64,000 nt of DNA from Planctomycetota bacterium (GTDB lineage Bacteria; Planctomycetota; J058; JAJDCP01): contig JAJDCP010000062.1 in assembly GCA_029260765.1 (NCBI GenBank), positions 1-64,000 on the forward strand. Direction: 5' to 3'. Position numbers and translations under genes: made by a program. Below the pieces are notes generated by a model that saw only the letters and a program-made list of their open reading frames with translations, ran no database searches and was not told the DNA's origin. Below, in pieces: positions 24,801 to 39,800 of this stretch (position 1 is its first letter; each line of letters starts with the position of its first letter).

Positions 24801-27800
24801 ACAGCCGGATGATGCGCTCGGAGTTCCAGCTGCCCCTGGTGCTGCTGCTCGCCAGCCTGTTGCTGTGCGCCTGGCGGCGTCCCGAGCTCGACAGCCTGGC
24901 GCGGCTGAGCCTGGCCCTGGCCTGCGCCTACCTGTTCCTGTTCTTCGACTCGCAACGTTTCAAAGAGTACTGGGTACCGCTGGCCTGTGTCGGGGCCGGC
25001 CTCGTGATCGGCGCGGAGCTGCGCCTGCTGCGCTTCTCTGCCCGCAAGCCTGGCCCACGCCGCTGGTTGCCCTGGCTTGCGGCGCTGTGCCTGTTCGGGC
25101 AGGCGCTGCTCTGCTGGCTCGGCTCCGATGCCAGCTGGCTTCCCTCGGCCGCCGCCGCGGGTTGCCTGGCGCTCGACCTGCTGCCACGCCTGCAGGGCTC
25201 GCGGGCACGCTTGCTGGGCTGCCTGCTCGGCCTGGGTGTGCTCTGGAGCGGCGCCCGCGCGCTGCAGAACCTGCAAGACAGCTGGCAGCAATGGCCGGTG
25301 TCCCAGTTCAACCACGGAGACACCTACGCCGGCGCGGCTCGTTGGCTACAGCGGCACTCATCCCCTGGCGAGCTGGTCTTCCACAGCCAGTGGGATGACT
25401 TCGCGCCTCTGTTTTTCTTCAACCAGAGCAACCATTACATCGTCAGCTTCGACCCGTACTTTTTGTACCAACACGACCCGCAGCGCTACGCCACATGGCT
25501 GCGCGCCAGCTTCGGACAGCTCGATGCCCAGGCCACGGCCCAGGTCGTGCGTCGCTTCGGCGCGCGCTGGGTGCTGAGCACCCGACGCCCGGAGTTCGGG
25601 CCCTTCTTGCAGCGCATGCTGGCGGCGCCGGGCATCGAGCCGGTCTACACCGATCCGTGGTGTGTGCTGTTCCGGGTGCGAGGTCCTTGAACGCACGAAC
25701 CCAGGCAGCTTCGGATCAGGCGGCTGCCAGCTTCATTCCAGGCGGCAGAGGCGGGGGCAGCTTCTCGACCTCAACGGTCGTGAACAACTGAAAACTGCGG
25801 TACCGTTCGGCGATCACACGCGCAAAAGAGCGCGAGTGGTATTCGCCGACCAGAAAGCCCGTACCGCCCAGGCAGGGCTCTTGCTGCCGGCCCGGCAACA
25901 AGCTCGTGATCGCCTGTTCGTGCACGGGGTTCTGCGGAGCGATGATGACCTTGTAGCGCTCACCCAGAGAATCCTCGTCGACGTAGTGTTCGAGCATGCC
26001 ACGCACCTCATCGTGGATCAAGCTCTCGTCTTCGCTCACGTGGGCATCGGCCTTGATCAACAGCTCGAGGATATCGGTCAGCTGGCTGACCTGATCGATC
26101 GGTGGCGTCAGAGCGACGTAGTCGCGCGCGATCTTGCGCAGCTTCTCATAACTCTCATAGCGGTTGGAAGCCGAGCCCATCGCCTTGGGAATGTAGACTA
26201 GATTCCACTGCTCGGCGAAGCGGCGGATGAACTGCTCCTCCTTGGGATCGAGGACCTGATCGACCATCGCCAGCTCGTGCATCAGAGTCAGCAGCTTGTC
26301 CGCCCCCACCGGCCGCAGGAACGAAGAAAACAGATCGCCGGCCTCTTTGCGCTCGAGCCTCAGCGCTTTCTTGAACAACCCCCAGAACGTGCGTGGCTTG
26401 TTCTTGAACTGCACCCAGTAGCCAATCCCGATCAACAGGAAGGTCAGCGAGATGCAGATCTCCATAAACATGTTGATTGAAGACAACACATCCGCCTCAA
26501 AAACGACGTACTTCAGCAAGAAGGTGCTGGCCGTCAGCAGTCCAATCATCTCGGCGAAAATCGAGATGCTCTCGGAGACCACGCGTTCGTGCTTGCGCTT
26601 CCAGATCTTGTTGACCATGAAATAGCTGCGCAACAGCGCCAGGCCAAGGGACACCGAGACGAATAGATTGAGGACCGTCTTGAGGAATTCCACGCAAAGC
26701 TCCGAAATTTTGGGGGGTTATCCATAACCCGCAGGCCGATCCGTATCAACGCTTGAAATCCTACCCGGCGCGATCCCAACATCAGGGCAGTTCCCCGCAG
26801 GAGAAGAGCGATGCCGAAATCACCATGGGTCGTGTTGTGCGCCGCGTTGCTGGCGAGCCCGCTGCTTGCCCAACAGGAAGTGCGTATCCCCACCCGCGAC
26901 GCCGCGCCGCTCGAGGCGTTGCTGCATCTGCCCGCCGGCGACGGACCGTGGCCCGTGGTCGTCGTCCAGACCCCCTACGGCAAGGAGCGCAGCCTGCCCG
27001 AGCACATCTTCGGAGAGGTCTACGAAGACTCCGACGGCCAGCCCGCGGGGCTGGCTGCCTATGCGGTGCTGGTGGTCGACTGGCGCAGCGGCGCGTTGCG
27101 GCTCGGCAGGCGGCAGGGCGCAACCGCGTCGAACGGCCGGCAGCAGGCCCGTGACGGCTACGACGTGGTCGAGTGGGCGGCCAGCCAGGAGTGGTGCGAC
27201 GGCAACGTCGGCTGCTGGGGGCCCTCGGCGCTCGGCGGAGTCCAATACCGCACCGCCGAAGAGCAACCCCCGCACCTGCGCTGCATCGTGCCGATGGTCC
27301 GTGGTCTGGGCTGGGGCTACGACACCTTCTATCCAGGAGGCGTCGAGCGGGCCGCCTACATCGACACGCTCGGCCTGCTGTTCGGTGTCGACCGCCTGTT
27401 CCGCAAACATCCCCGCCGTGACGTGCTCTGGGGGCTGGTCGAGGGCGCAGCCCGCCCTGAGCAGATCGAGGTGCCGGCGCTGCTGATCGGCGGCTGGTTC
27501 GACATGCACCCCCAGGACATGCTCGACAGCTTCGCGAGCGTTCGGGCGGGCGCAGACCCCGAGCTGCGCGCGCAACACCGGCTGCTGCTTGGCCCGTGGG
27601 AGCACATGAAGGTGGGCAAGGCCGAGCAGGGTGCGCTGCGCTTCGAGCAGGCCGCCATCGTCGAGGCCGAGGTGCGCCGCTGGTTTGACCAGCATCTGCG
27701 GGGAATCGAAGCGCCCCCGAGCGCACCGATCCGCTATTACGTGGTGCATGAGGGCTGGCGCGAGGCCGACAGCTGGCCTGTGGAAGAGATACGGAACCAC

Positions 27801-30800
27801 ACACTGTACCTGACCGTCGAGGGCGATCTGGCCGACGCCGAGGGCGAAGCAGGCTCGTTGGCTCTGCCCTTCGATCCGGCGGACCCCTCCCCCACCCTGG
27901 GAGGCAACAACTTGAGCCCGCAGCTGGCCCACGGGCCACAAGACCAGGCTGAGGCCGCCGCGCGTGCCGATGCGCAGATCTTCGAGACACCGGTGTTGCA
28001 GGAAGCGCTGCGGCTGGTCGGGCGCGTACGCCTGACCCTGCGTGCATCGACCGATGCCGGCGACGCCGACCTGCACCTGCGCTTGTGCGACGTCGATGCC
28101 GAGGGGCGCGCGCTGCTGATCGCCGACGGCGCGCGGCGCATGAGCCTCGAGGCAGGGTTCCGGCGCAGCCGCACCGTGCCCGCCGGCGAGGTCTTTGAAT
28201 TGCAGATCGAGACGCTGCCCGTGGCGTGGAAGGTCGAGCCCGGGCATCGCCTGCGGCTGATCTTGACGGGCTCGAACGCGCCCCGTTACGCGGTGCATCC
28301 CCAACAGGCAGGGACCCACACAGTGCACTTCGAGACGGGGCTGCCGAGCCTCGAGCTACCGCTTCTGCTAGAGTGAGGGAAACGCTGCGTTGCGAGCCCT
28401 GCCATGCCCTCGATCCAGATGAACCCCGACCGTGACCCGGCGGCTGTGGCCCGCGAGCTGCGCCGCCTGAGCGAATTCCTCGAGAAGGGCGACCGGCGCC
28501 TGGCCGAGTTGGCGCTCGCACGCTGTGAGTTCCTGCGCGAGCTGGCGGCTGGCAATGAGATCCTGCTCGCCCGCATCGACGCGCTGCAGACCCAGGCACA
28601 GGCGGTGCTCGAAGGATGACCGGCGGCCCTGAGACGGCGAGAGATGAGCTGGCGCTCAGCCTCGACCACATCAGCCTGTCCGTGGCCGACCTCCGGCGCG
28701 CCACGAATTTCTACACCCCTTTGTTGGCCCCTCTGGGTCTGAAGCTGATCGCCGAGGTGAGCGCCGAGCAGTCCGGCTCGGTCGCCTATGCGGGCTTCGG
28801 ATTGGGCCGCAAGGGCACGCTCTGGCTGGCCGCCTCGGGCAAGCAGACACCCCAGGCCCATGTGTGCTTCCGCGCGCGTTGCCGGGAGGATGTGCGCGCC
28901 TTCCACAGCGCCGGCCTGGCCGCAGGCGGCTCCGACAACGGGCCCCCGGGCATCCGTGAGATCTACCATGAGGCCTACTACGCGGCGTTTGTGCTCGACC
29001 CCGAGGGGCACAACATCGAGGCGGTCTGCTTCGAGCCCTGATGCGGCCCATCCCGCTCGTTTCGCCATCAGGGCTCTTCTGCCTCCAGCTCGGCCAGACG
29101 CAGCTTCGCCCAGTTGCGGGCGGTCGGCTCGCAGAAACCGGTCGCGAGCGCTGTCTGGTAATGGTGCTGGGCTGCGGAGAGCTCTCCGGCCAGGTCGAGC
29201 TTCAGGCCGATGTAGACGTGGGCGATGCCCAGGGCTCTTTGCTGGAGCGGACCCTCGAGCGCGCCCGCGGATGCCACCAGCAGCTGGTCCGCCTCGATCT
29301 CCCCGACCAGGAAACGCACCAGCGGCTCGGGAGACGGGACCTCCGACAGCTCCTCGTGCGGCTCGCGGCTGCCCGTGAGCGCGGTCAGCCAGAGAGAAGG
29401 GCCCTCGAATGCGGGTTCGAGCCGGGCAGCAGTTCCGAGGCACCAACGTGCTCTCTCCTGGTCACCCTGCAGCAACGCCAACCGAGCCGAAATGAAGAAT
29501 GAGCGGGCCACCGCCATCCACCACTCCGCGCCGACGTCTCCGCGCTCCTTGATGCCCTGGAGCGCTGCGAGGGTCGCGTCCACACTCTGGGCGACCGCCG
29601 TATGCTCGCCCAGCAGCAGGCGGGTCTCGCATCGGAGAGCCTCGCAGTAGGCCATCACGAACATCCACGCCTGGTCTTCTTCCTCTGAAAAGCACTCGGC
29701 CAGGTTCTCGAAGCTGCGCTCGTGCTCCTCCATGGCGGCTTGCAAGTCATCGCAGGCGACCCACACCGCGGCCAGATCGGCGCGCCTGCGCTCGCGCCCG
29801 AGCTGCCACATCCTGTTCGTCGGCTCGAGCGCGAACAGGGCGTCGAGGGCCTCCACCGCGCCCCGGGCGGACTCCAGGGCTGCGCGGGGCTCACCGATGC
29901 GCAGGCGGTGCTCGCTGAGCTCTTTCTGCAAGACGGTGAGCCTCACCAGGTGGTCGGGCAGGTCCGAACACAGCTCCAACAGCTTCGCGCTCGCTCGGAC
30001 CGCGGCCTGCAGATGTGAGCCCCGCTCCGTGGCGCCACGCTGGCCTGCCGCGTCGGCCAGATCCCAGGAATTCTCCGCATAGATCTGCAACCAGATGGTG
30101 TCCTCTGGATAGTGCGGCAGCAGCGCTTCGATCGAGGCCACCAGGGCCTGTTGCGGTGCTTCCAGGGCGGCCGCCGGGTCACCCCGTTTGCGCAGCCCCA
30201 AGAGCAGGTTCTGGCGATGGCGCGCACGCAGCTCCAACAGATCTAGTCGCTCCGGAAGCTGGGCACAGATCTGCTCGCTGACTTGCACGCCCTGCTCAAG
30301 GTACGCTACGGCCTGCTCGTAGGCGCCCTGCCGAAAGAGTGTCAGGCCGGCATGGGCAGCACACACTGCGAGCCTTTGCAGCCAGACGATGTTGTTGGAA
30401 TCCCCGGCGACCAGCTGCGACAGCACCTCCAGAGCGTGCTGGCCGCAGCGGCGCTCGGCCTCGGGCTCGGAGAGATGACGCCAGGAATCGGCCAGCCTTT
30501 CAAGGTCCCCCGACCACTGGAGCAGCCAACGAACCTGTTCCGGATGCGCCTGCGCCGCCTGGCTCGAGAGCGCCAACGCCTCTTGACGCAAAGCCAGCGC
30601 CTGATCGTGTCGAGCCAAGGACTCCGCGGCCAGCGACAGGCGCGTCAACCCGCAGCACAGTTGGAAGCGGGCGTCGAGACTGCTCGAATCCGCAACACAG
30701 GCCTGGCGCAGCAGTGCGACACTACGCGAGGCAATCTCATAGGCGGACTCGACGGATGACGCCTCCAGAGTGGCCTCAGCCTGAGCGTAGTACAACCTCC

Positions 30801-33800
30801 CCAACTTGCTGAGCCAGAACGCCGGGAGCCCGGCGTTGAGGTGCGGTTCGAGCTGCGCGACTGCGCGGTTCGCGACGTCGAGCGCTGCCCCCGATTTCCC
30901 TTGTCTCAACAGGCAGAAAACAAGGCCTGTGGCTGAGCTGGCCGCTGCAAAGTGCAGCTCCAGGGCGCTGCTGTCCGCGCGGCAGTTTCTCAGCGCGAGC
31001 TCCAGACCCTGCTCAGCCGCCGCCTGGGCCTGGTTCAAGGCGCCCCGGTTGATCAACAGCTCGACACGCACACCGGCACATCGGGCCAGCTCCGCACGCA
31101 GCACGACATTTAGACTGTCGACACGCGCGACGTCTGTCAGCAGCTGCCAGGCTTCGTCAGCGACCTGCATTCCTGCCTGCAGGTCGCCTTTGAGAAATGT
31201 ACTCTGCTGCGCGAGCTTGATGAGAGTGATCGCCAGGCTGCGGCGTACCCCCAAGGAGGCTGGTTGCGCCGCCCGCAGCGCACGCAGAGCCTGCGTCCAC
31301 TCCTGCCAGGCCGAGATGCGCCAAGCCCCTCCGCTGTCGACGCGCTCACCGGCCAGCAGAGCGACCGTGCGCGCCTGCTGCACGCGCCGCTCCGGCCGGT
31401 CAGGAAACCGCCGCAGCAGCGCGCTCGTCAACTCACGCGCTTCGAGCAGCGCCGCGTCCCGCTCTTGTTGGACGTCGCTGCAGGCGGCCAGCCGCGCCAG
31501 GGCCTCCACCAGGTTCTGCTGCGCTCCGACATTGCCGCTGGCCCGCGCCAGGTGGCCCCGGCACAGCTCGGACGCTTCCGCTGCAGCGCTGTAGGCTTGC
31601 TGCCACGAGCCATGATAGGCTGCCAGCTTAGAGACCTGCAGCAGGCTCGAGGCGAGCCACACCTCCTCCGAAAGATCCCAGGGCTGCCGCTTCCGAAGCC
31701 GCCGGGCCACGGACAGAGCCTCGTCGCTGAGCACTCGGGCAGGCGTGCTCTGTCCAACCCGCAGCAACATGTCAGCTTGTCTGTGCAGAACCCGCCAGAG
31801 CCCCTGTTGCACATGCAGGTCGGCCGGACTGCAGGCCTCCGCCTCGCGGGCGAGCTCCAGGGCCTCTTGCTGCAGCGTGAGCGCCGCGGACAGGCCGTGC
31901 AGTTCGCGTTCTGTCTGGGCCAGAGAGCTCAGCAAGCCTGCCAGGCGCGTCAACCAAAGGGCACGCTCGGCGCCAGCGAAAGGCTCGGCCTCCCGGCACA
32001 CCTCGACGGCCTGCGCCTGCGTCTCCCGCGCCGCAGCAAGATCGACATGGCGTTGTTCGTTCCCCAGGTAGGACAGTGCCCGCGCATGATCGAGGGCGAC
32101 TTCCAGCGAAGGGCTGCGGCGCTGGACTTCGGCCAGCTCGCGAGCAGCTTGCTGGAACAATGCCAGCGCGCGGTCCCGCTCTCCGTGCGCGGCGAGGAGC
32201 AACGCACCGAGGTTGCAGCGAGCACGCGCCGCGCGAGCGCTGATCGCATCCTGTTCGCCTGCGACCTCGGCCAACTTCTCCCAGCCGTCGATCGCGACCA
32301 GTAGCATGCGCTCGGCGACCCGTTGGGCCCGGCTGTCTCCCTGTTCGAAGCGCAGCCAGCCTTGCACGTCTTCGCCGAGACTGACCAGAGTCGACTCCGC
32401 GATCTCTCCGCGTCGCTCAGCGATCCCCCAACGCCGCTCGATTTCCCGGTTTTTGGCCTCGATCCGCAGCAGATGGAAGACCAGAAAGCCCAACGCCAGA
32501 GCTACCAGCGTGAAACTCAGGGCCGACACCAGCTTGTGCCGTCGCATTCGCCGCCAGACACGCTCGAGCGCTCCGACGGGCCGCGCCTCGACGGGCAGCC
32601 CGACGCGGAAGCGCTCGATGTCCGCCGCCAGGGCTGCCGCGCTGGGGTAGCGGCGGGTCGGAGTCTTCTCCAGACAGCGCAGGATGATCGCCGAGACATC
32701 CGCGGGCAGCTCGGGCCGCAAGCGCTGCGGAGGGACCGGATCCCGCTCACGGATCAAGCGCAGCATCTCCAGGGAGCTCTGCGCACTGAACAGCCTCTGG
32801 CCCGTCACCAGCTCGTACAGGATCGCACCGATGGCATACACATCCGTCCAGGGTCCGAGCGCGTCGCGCTCTCCTGCCGCCTGCTCCGGAGGCATGTAGC
32901 CGAGGGTTCCGAGCAACGCGCCCGAGCCGGTGAGCTCGCTCTGGCCATCGTGCACCAGGGCCAGGCCGAAGTCGGAGACCAACGGCAGCCCCTCAGCGTC
33001 AAGCAACACGTTCGCGGGCTTGAGATCGCGATGGACCACTCCCTCGCCGTGGGCATAGTGCATGGCCTGAGCGACGCGCGTGGCGATGTCGAGAGCCGCC
33101 TCGACATCGAGCGGGCCCTCGCGCAACCGGGCCTGCAGCGAGCCGCCGGAAACCAGATCCATCACCATGTACGGGGCACCCTGGTCGAAGTCGACCTCGT
33201 GCACCGTGACGATGCCCGGATGCCGCAACCGGGCAAGCGTCCGCGCCTCGCGCAGGAAGCGCTCGGCCTCGTTGCTCTTGGGCGCGAACAACATGCGCTT
33301 CAGAGCGACATGGCTCTGCAGGCGCGGGTCAAAGGCGCGGTAGACGACCCCCATGCCCCCGCGGGCGATCTCGTCGAGCAGCTGGTAGGGTCCGCAACGG
33401 CCGAGCGGACTGTCGACTCCGGCGGGCTGCTGCTCCTCAGCGAGCTCTGCGCCCAGATCTCTCAGGCGTTCCCGCAGCGCGGTCCACAGCCCGCGCATGC
33501 TGCCGAAGCGTCGCCGAGCATCCTTGGCGAGGGCACGCAGCAACAGCTGTTGGGTCTTGCGTGAGACCTCAGCGCCTTCAAGCCGGAAGGCGTCGGCACG
33601 GCCTGGACGAGGCGGCTGCCCCAACAGGCAGGCATGCAGCACGCTCGCCAGCCCGTAGACATCCAGCTGGACACGGGCCTGGAAATCCAGCGGCAGCCCG
33701 GCCTGCAGCTCGGGTCCCGCCCAGCGATCGACCTGGGCTGCGCCAGGAGGTGCCAGGCAGACGGCCCCGGAGCCGCGGAAGACGACGCGCTCCGGGCGCA

Positions 33801-36800
33801 GATCGAGGTGGGCGAAGCGGGCCTGGTGCAGGCCGTCGAGAGCTGCCGCCAGAGTCTCGACCAGACGCAGGGCAGAGAGCTCGTCCATGGTCTCTGGAAG
33901 GCGGTCTGCCAGGCTGCCGTGGGTGTGGTGCGCCAACACCAGGAAAGCGCGGCCGTCCGTGAGCAGGCCGGACTGGACGACCGGCTGGAGTCGCTCGGCG
34001 CACGCGCCGGCCGACAGAGCCGCGAATTGCAGCGCGCGGCTGGACTCTGTAGACGCGCAGACCCGCACCTCGATGGCCTGTCCGGCGCGGCTGCTATCGA
34101 CTCCCAGGAAGGACGATGGCCCCACTTGCCGCCAGTCTTCGATCTGCGGCAGAGTCCGGACCAAGGGAGGCGGGACGACATTCGGCACGGCGTTCCTGCT
34201 TGCTCAGCTTTCTTGCAGTCTACCGCAAGCGGCCTGCACGAGAGTACAAGGCTGCGCTACACTGCTGGTGAATGTGTGGAAGGGGTCGGCGATGGGAAGT
34301 TTATGGCAGACGACCTGCAGCGCCCTGCGTGACAGTCGAGAGCCGGATTGGGAGGAGGTCGAAGACTACCGCGAGCCAATACGCCTGTTGCTGCGAGCGC
34401 GGTATGCACGAGGCTTCGTCGACGATCCCGAAGACCTGATGCAAGAGATCCTGATCGCCATCCGCTGCCAGCTGTTCCAACGCTACGATGCCCAGCGCGG
34501 ACGCTTCCGGGACTTCTTGCGAGGTGTGGTCCACAACAAGGTCCTCAAACGCTGGAGGCGCGCCCAACGCCTGCGGCCGATGGCGCATGTCGGCGAGCTT
34601 CCCGAGGTCACCGACCAGGACACCTGCACGGTCGACCTGGTCGCCGAGTTGCTCGCCGCTCTGCGCCGTTGGCACGATCAGCAGCTCGACCGCGGAGACG
34701 CCGGCTTGCGCGCCATCCATGTGCTCGCCGGTCGGCTGTTGCACGGGCGCAGCTACCAGCAGATCGCCGAGCGGGAGGAGCTGTCCCGCGCCAGCATCAA
34801 ACGCAGCCTGACGGCGAGCCGCGATGCGATCGTGGGTGACCTGCTGCGGCACACCCTCGAGGTTCCGGAAGAAGCCAAAGCCGGCATCGACTGGTCGCGG
34901 CTGGGCCGTGCGGCCCGGGAGGCGCTCAAGAACCCGGGCCGGCAGCGGGATGTCCTCGCGTCCCTGGGCCAGCCGGCGATGTTGAAGGCTCTCCAGCTCT
35001 GGCTGGACGTGTACACTGAAGCGCTGCTCGGCTTTGTCGGCGGTGCGGCGGACAGCGCCGCGCTCCAGGGCGAGCTGGCATTGATCCTGGCCTGAGCGTC
35101 TGTCTCGGCGCAGCGTCAATCCCCGCGCCGCTCTTCAAACAACTGCCGCACAGCCTCCTCCGCCGGCTTACCCAAGGGAACAAAGCCCAGGCCCCCGGAG
35201 TGGCGCGCGTCCGCCTCCGCCGACTCCAATCCCCAGATCGCAAAGCGCCGCAGACGCGGCTCCCGCGACCAGACCCGACGGAAGGCCTCAAAACAGGCCG
35301 CTTGCAGCTCGAGGTCCTGGCTGCGCTCGGCCCAGGCGAAGTCCCAGGGAATCCGCGCCGCCACCTCGGTCGCGGGGTAGCCGACCTCGCTGAAGGTCAG
35401 AGGTTTGCCCTGCAGTGCCGAGAACGCCAGCAGGTGCTGCCGATGCAGCCGCCAGGACCGCTCCAACCGTTCGACGTCGCGGGTCTGCGCGCGCAGCGCC
35501 AGGGGAAAGTAGGCCGAGATGCCGATGCTGTCCAGGGCATCCCAGAACTGGATTGTCGGGTAGGTGAACCACAGGCAGCTGATGGTGAGATGGCCGTGAA
35601 AATGCTCGCGGATGGTCTCGATCACCAGGCGCCAGGCCGCAGCGTCGAGGTACAGCAGCGACAGCTCGCTGCCCGCCAGCAGCTCGCCGACCCCGTGTTC
35701 TTCAGCGAAGCGCGCCAGCTCCTCCAAGCAACGCCCGTAGGCCTCAAACCAGGCCTCGCGGTCTGCGGGCCAGAAGGTCGCCCGAGGATCATGGTTGTCG
35801 GCCTGCACAAAGGGCACCAGCGTGGTTGCCAGGCCCCGCTGATGGGCGTCAGCCAGGGCCGCGGCCAGCACCTCCGCCGCCGGAGCCTCGGCCAGAGGCG
35901 TGCCCGGCAGCGTGCCCTGCCAGGACAGGTCGTGCGCGTCGGTGGCGCTCTGGCGCAGGTGTACGAGGAAGCTGATCTGCCGCGCTCCGGCCGTCTGCGC
36001 CAGCTGGTTGGCCTCCAGCGCCTGCTCGAGGCTGTACGCGCCCCACAGCGTAGCGACGAAACCATCGCCATCGCCGACAGCCTGCGCGCACAGAGGTGCA
36101 GCGAAGATCAGCAGGCTCAGCAGGACCGCCGCGCGCGGCCTGGTCAAGAAAGGCATAGCCGGAAACCGCATCTTTGCTCCTTGCTGGGGGCTGGCTGCAT
36201 TGTGGACGCCAGCGGCCTCCGCCGCCAGCGCTGAACCCTGGCGCGGGTCTTGCTGCTATGCTGGTCATCGTGGCGGGAGCCGCCACGCAGCTCAGCTCGA
36301 CCAGGGGGAAAAGCGCCATGAAGGGTCGTTGGATGGGTCGCCTGGGAGCCCTCGCCGCTTTCGGTGTCCTCACGGTCGTCGCGGTCCGAGCCATCCGCAC
36401 ATCGGGCGGCCCCCTGCGCTCGGTTTTCTGGCGGGCATGCCATGAAAAGCGGGAGATCACCAGCCTAGCATTCTCCCCGAGCGGCGCCCGTTTGGCCTCA
36501 GGAGACGAGGCGGGCTACTGTGTGGTCTGGGACGTTGCGAGCGGTGACACGTTGATGGCCTTTGAGGCGCACCACTGGGAGAAAGTCGTGGCCGTGGCTT
36601 TCCTGGGCGACGATCGCAGGCTCGCGACGCACAACTACTGGGAGGCCAGGATCTGGGACGTCGAGAGCAAGGCACTGCTTCACGTACTCAAGGCGGGAGA
36701 GGTCTGGCACAACGAGGGAATCGACCTCATGACCGGCGAGACCGTGCCGATGCGCGCTGTCATGGAATGGGTCGACGGCATGCTGCCCACCCCTGATGGC

Positions 36801-39800
36801 CGGTACCTCCTGACCGATTCGAATTCTGTCGAGGTCTGGGACACCCAAACTGGTGGGCTGGTCGTCGATATCGAGGGACGAAGGCCCCGACTGTCGCCCG
36901 ATGGGACGTTGCTCGCGGTCCAGCGTGTGCAGGGATTTACGTGCATTGAAACCAGCGACTGGACCGTCCTGGGAGTCTTTGCCGGCGTCTTCGACTCCTT
37001 CTCGCCGGATGGGGAGCGCCTTGTGTTTCACCGGGAATCCCCCTCTGGTTGGACTCTGCAAACAGCTCGGCTGCCCGAGGCTCTGGCAGAGGTCGGCCCC
37101 GAGCCCGAGACCTTGGAGCCGCTCGTCGAACGGCAGCTCGAGCGTTGGAATCAGCTGCAGTGCAGCCCTGACGGAGAGCTGGTTCTAGAGAACGACGGCA
37201 GCTTCCGGATCATCGACCTGGGGACCCTGCAGACGCTGCTGGAGATCGATGCGACACGTTATCTCGGTCTGAGCCACTGGAAGTTGAGTGCCGATGGCAG
37301 CTTCATCGTGACGCAAGAATCGCACTCCGACCTCCTACAGGTCTACCGGACGGCGACGGGTGCCCTGCTGGGCGAGATGGAAGCTGCTGCGGATGCAGGC
37401 TCGTTCCGACAGCTCGCGGTGAGCCCGACGGGTTCCCTCATCGCCGGGGGCACATTCTGGCAGGGCACTGTCGGTGTCTGGCAGGTGCTCCAGGACTGAT
37501 AGAGGCTGTCTCACGGAACGCTTGGATGCTCGGGATTGATTTTCCATGGCAATCCAAGGCCCCGGCGTCTCGGTGGGAAAGACCGACTTTTCTCTTTGTA
37601 GGGGAGGGGTTTACCCCCTCCCGCGGGCGGGGGTAAACCCCGCCCCTACGTGACAATCCAAAGCAATTGTATGGCGAAATCGCGTTCCGCGAGACAGCCG
37701 CTGATAGAGCGCCGCCCGCACGCGGTTCCAGGACTGCGCGCTATGACCACTCTGGAGACACTCGTGGCACCGTCCAATGACGCCGAGGTTCTGAGCCGTT
37801 GCGCGCGCCTGTTGCGCGCGACCGCGTGGCTGTGCCTGCTGCTCGGTCTGGTGGCCGCAGCAGGCGCCGCGCTGGGCATCGCGGCGTTGCGCAGCGACCC
37901 CTGGGGGTTGCTGGCCGACCTGGAGGCCCTGGCCGGCAGCCGTGGAGCGCTCTATGCATGGGTGGGTGCATCCTGGCTGAGCTGGCTGCTGGCGACCACC
38001 CTCACGCCTTTCTTGCTGCTGCGAGCCGCCGCGCATGCGCTCGCCAGCCTGGGGCGCATCGAGCTGCGCATCGACATCTCCAGCGGCAAACATCAAGGCT
38101 GAACGGACGACCCTAGCTTTCCAGCACACCCGCCGCGTACGCCATCAGGTCCGCGATCAAGGCGGGCTCGAAGGGCGAGCGCAGCCCCGCGCCCGCAAAC
38201 AGCTCGAGCACACTGCCCGTCCCCCCGAGGCGGCACAGCTCGAGGTAGGTGCGCAGGCAGGCCTCATGATCCTGGGTGTCGAGCAGGCCCAGCTGCATGG
38301 CCCCTGTCTCCGCGATCGCGTAGTCGATGTAGTAGAAGGGGTAGCGGAAGATGTGCAGCTGCGCATACCAACGGCTGGAGCGGTAGCGTTCTGCCTCGCC
38401 GGACCAATCCAGGCCCGGCATGTACTGGTCCTGCAGGCGCGCCCAGATGGCGTCCCGTTCGTCCGCGCTGGCCTCGGGATTCTGGTAGATGTGGTGCTGG
38501 AAATCGTCGACCAGCGCGACGTAACACAGCAGCTCGATGGCCCGACGCCAGCGGTTCTTGGTGAAGCGGGCACACTGCTCCGCGGTGAAGAACTCGCCCA
38601 GAAAGGGCAGGCTCAAGAACTCCATCCCCATCGAGTGGACCTCGCAGGCGTCGGCGGTCGGCCAGCGCAGGTCGATCGCCTCCACCCACTGGCTCTCCCA
38701 GCCCTGAAAGGCATGCCCCATCTCGTGCATCAGCGTCTTGACGTCCCCCTCATCGCCGATCGAGTTGCAGAAGATGGCGACCTTGGACTCGTCAGAGAAG
38801 GCTGTGCAGAACGCGCCCGCGCGCTTGCCCTTACGGTTCTCGAGGTCGATCAAACCCAGCTCACGCATGCGCCTGAAATGCGCGGCCAGCTGCGGCGAGA
38901 GCGCGTCGAACACCCGCTCGGCTTTGTCGAGCTGTGCGGCGACAGGCTGAGCCGCACCGGTGGGCAGCGTGAGCGCCGGATGGTAGCCCTTGTCCCAGGG
39001 CCTCAAGCGCTCCAGACCCAGGGCCTGGGCCTGACTCTGGTAACAGCGCGCCAGCAGTGGGCTGGCATGGGTCCTGATCGCGAGGCGGAAAGTGGCGGCC
39101 TCAGCCGGCCCGTAGTCGGTGCGGCTCATCGACGCGTAGCCCAGCGGCACGTAGCTCTCGTGCCCCAGTTTCTTGCCCATCTGGTCGCGCAGCGCCACCT
39201 GCTGGCTGAAAATGTCCGCCAGCAGCTCCCGTTCTTGCAGAAACCAACCGTAGTAGGCCTCGAAGGCCTCGCGCCGCGTCGACGCGGACTCGCTGGTCAT
39301 CAGACCGCGGGCACGTGCCAGAGTCAGCGTCTTCCCCCCGACCGACACCTCGCCCGCCGCCACATGCTTGTCGTAGCGCTGCCCCAGCGCCCCCACGCTG
39401 ACGCGCAGCGCGCTGTTGATCGGAGCCAGGGGTTCGCGCTGGATCTCGAGCCGGCGCAGCAGCTGCGTGCCGTAGCGCTCGGCTACAGCCTGGCTATGCG
39501 GACTGGCGAGCAGCGCGGCCACCAGCTCACTGTCCGCCGCTTCGGCCGGCGGCGTGATCTCTTCGCGGAAGGCCTTCTCGAGCGCTTCGGCCTCGGGGTC
39601 GTCCATGTGCTTGGACATCCGGTAGCGACGTCGGGCGCCCTCGCTCTCGATGTAGGACTTGAGCTCGTTCCAGTCGGCGAATAGCGCCAGCCAGGCGTCG
39701 GGCTCTGCAGCCGCGCTGGCAGCAGCCCCGCGGTCGGTCAGCAGGGCATAGCGGTCGCGGGTGAACGCGGCGTCCAGCACGGCAGGACGCTGGGGAAAGT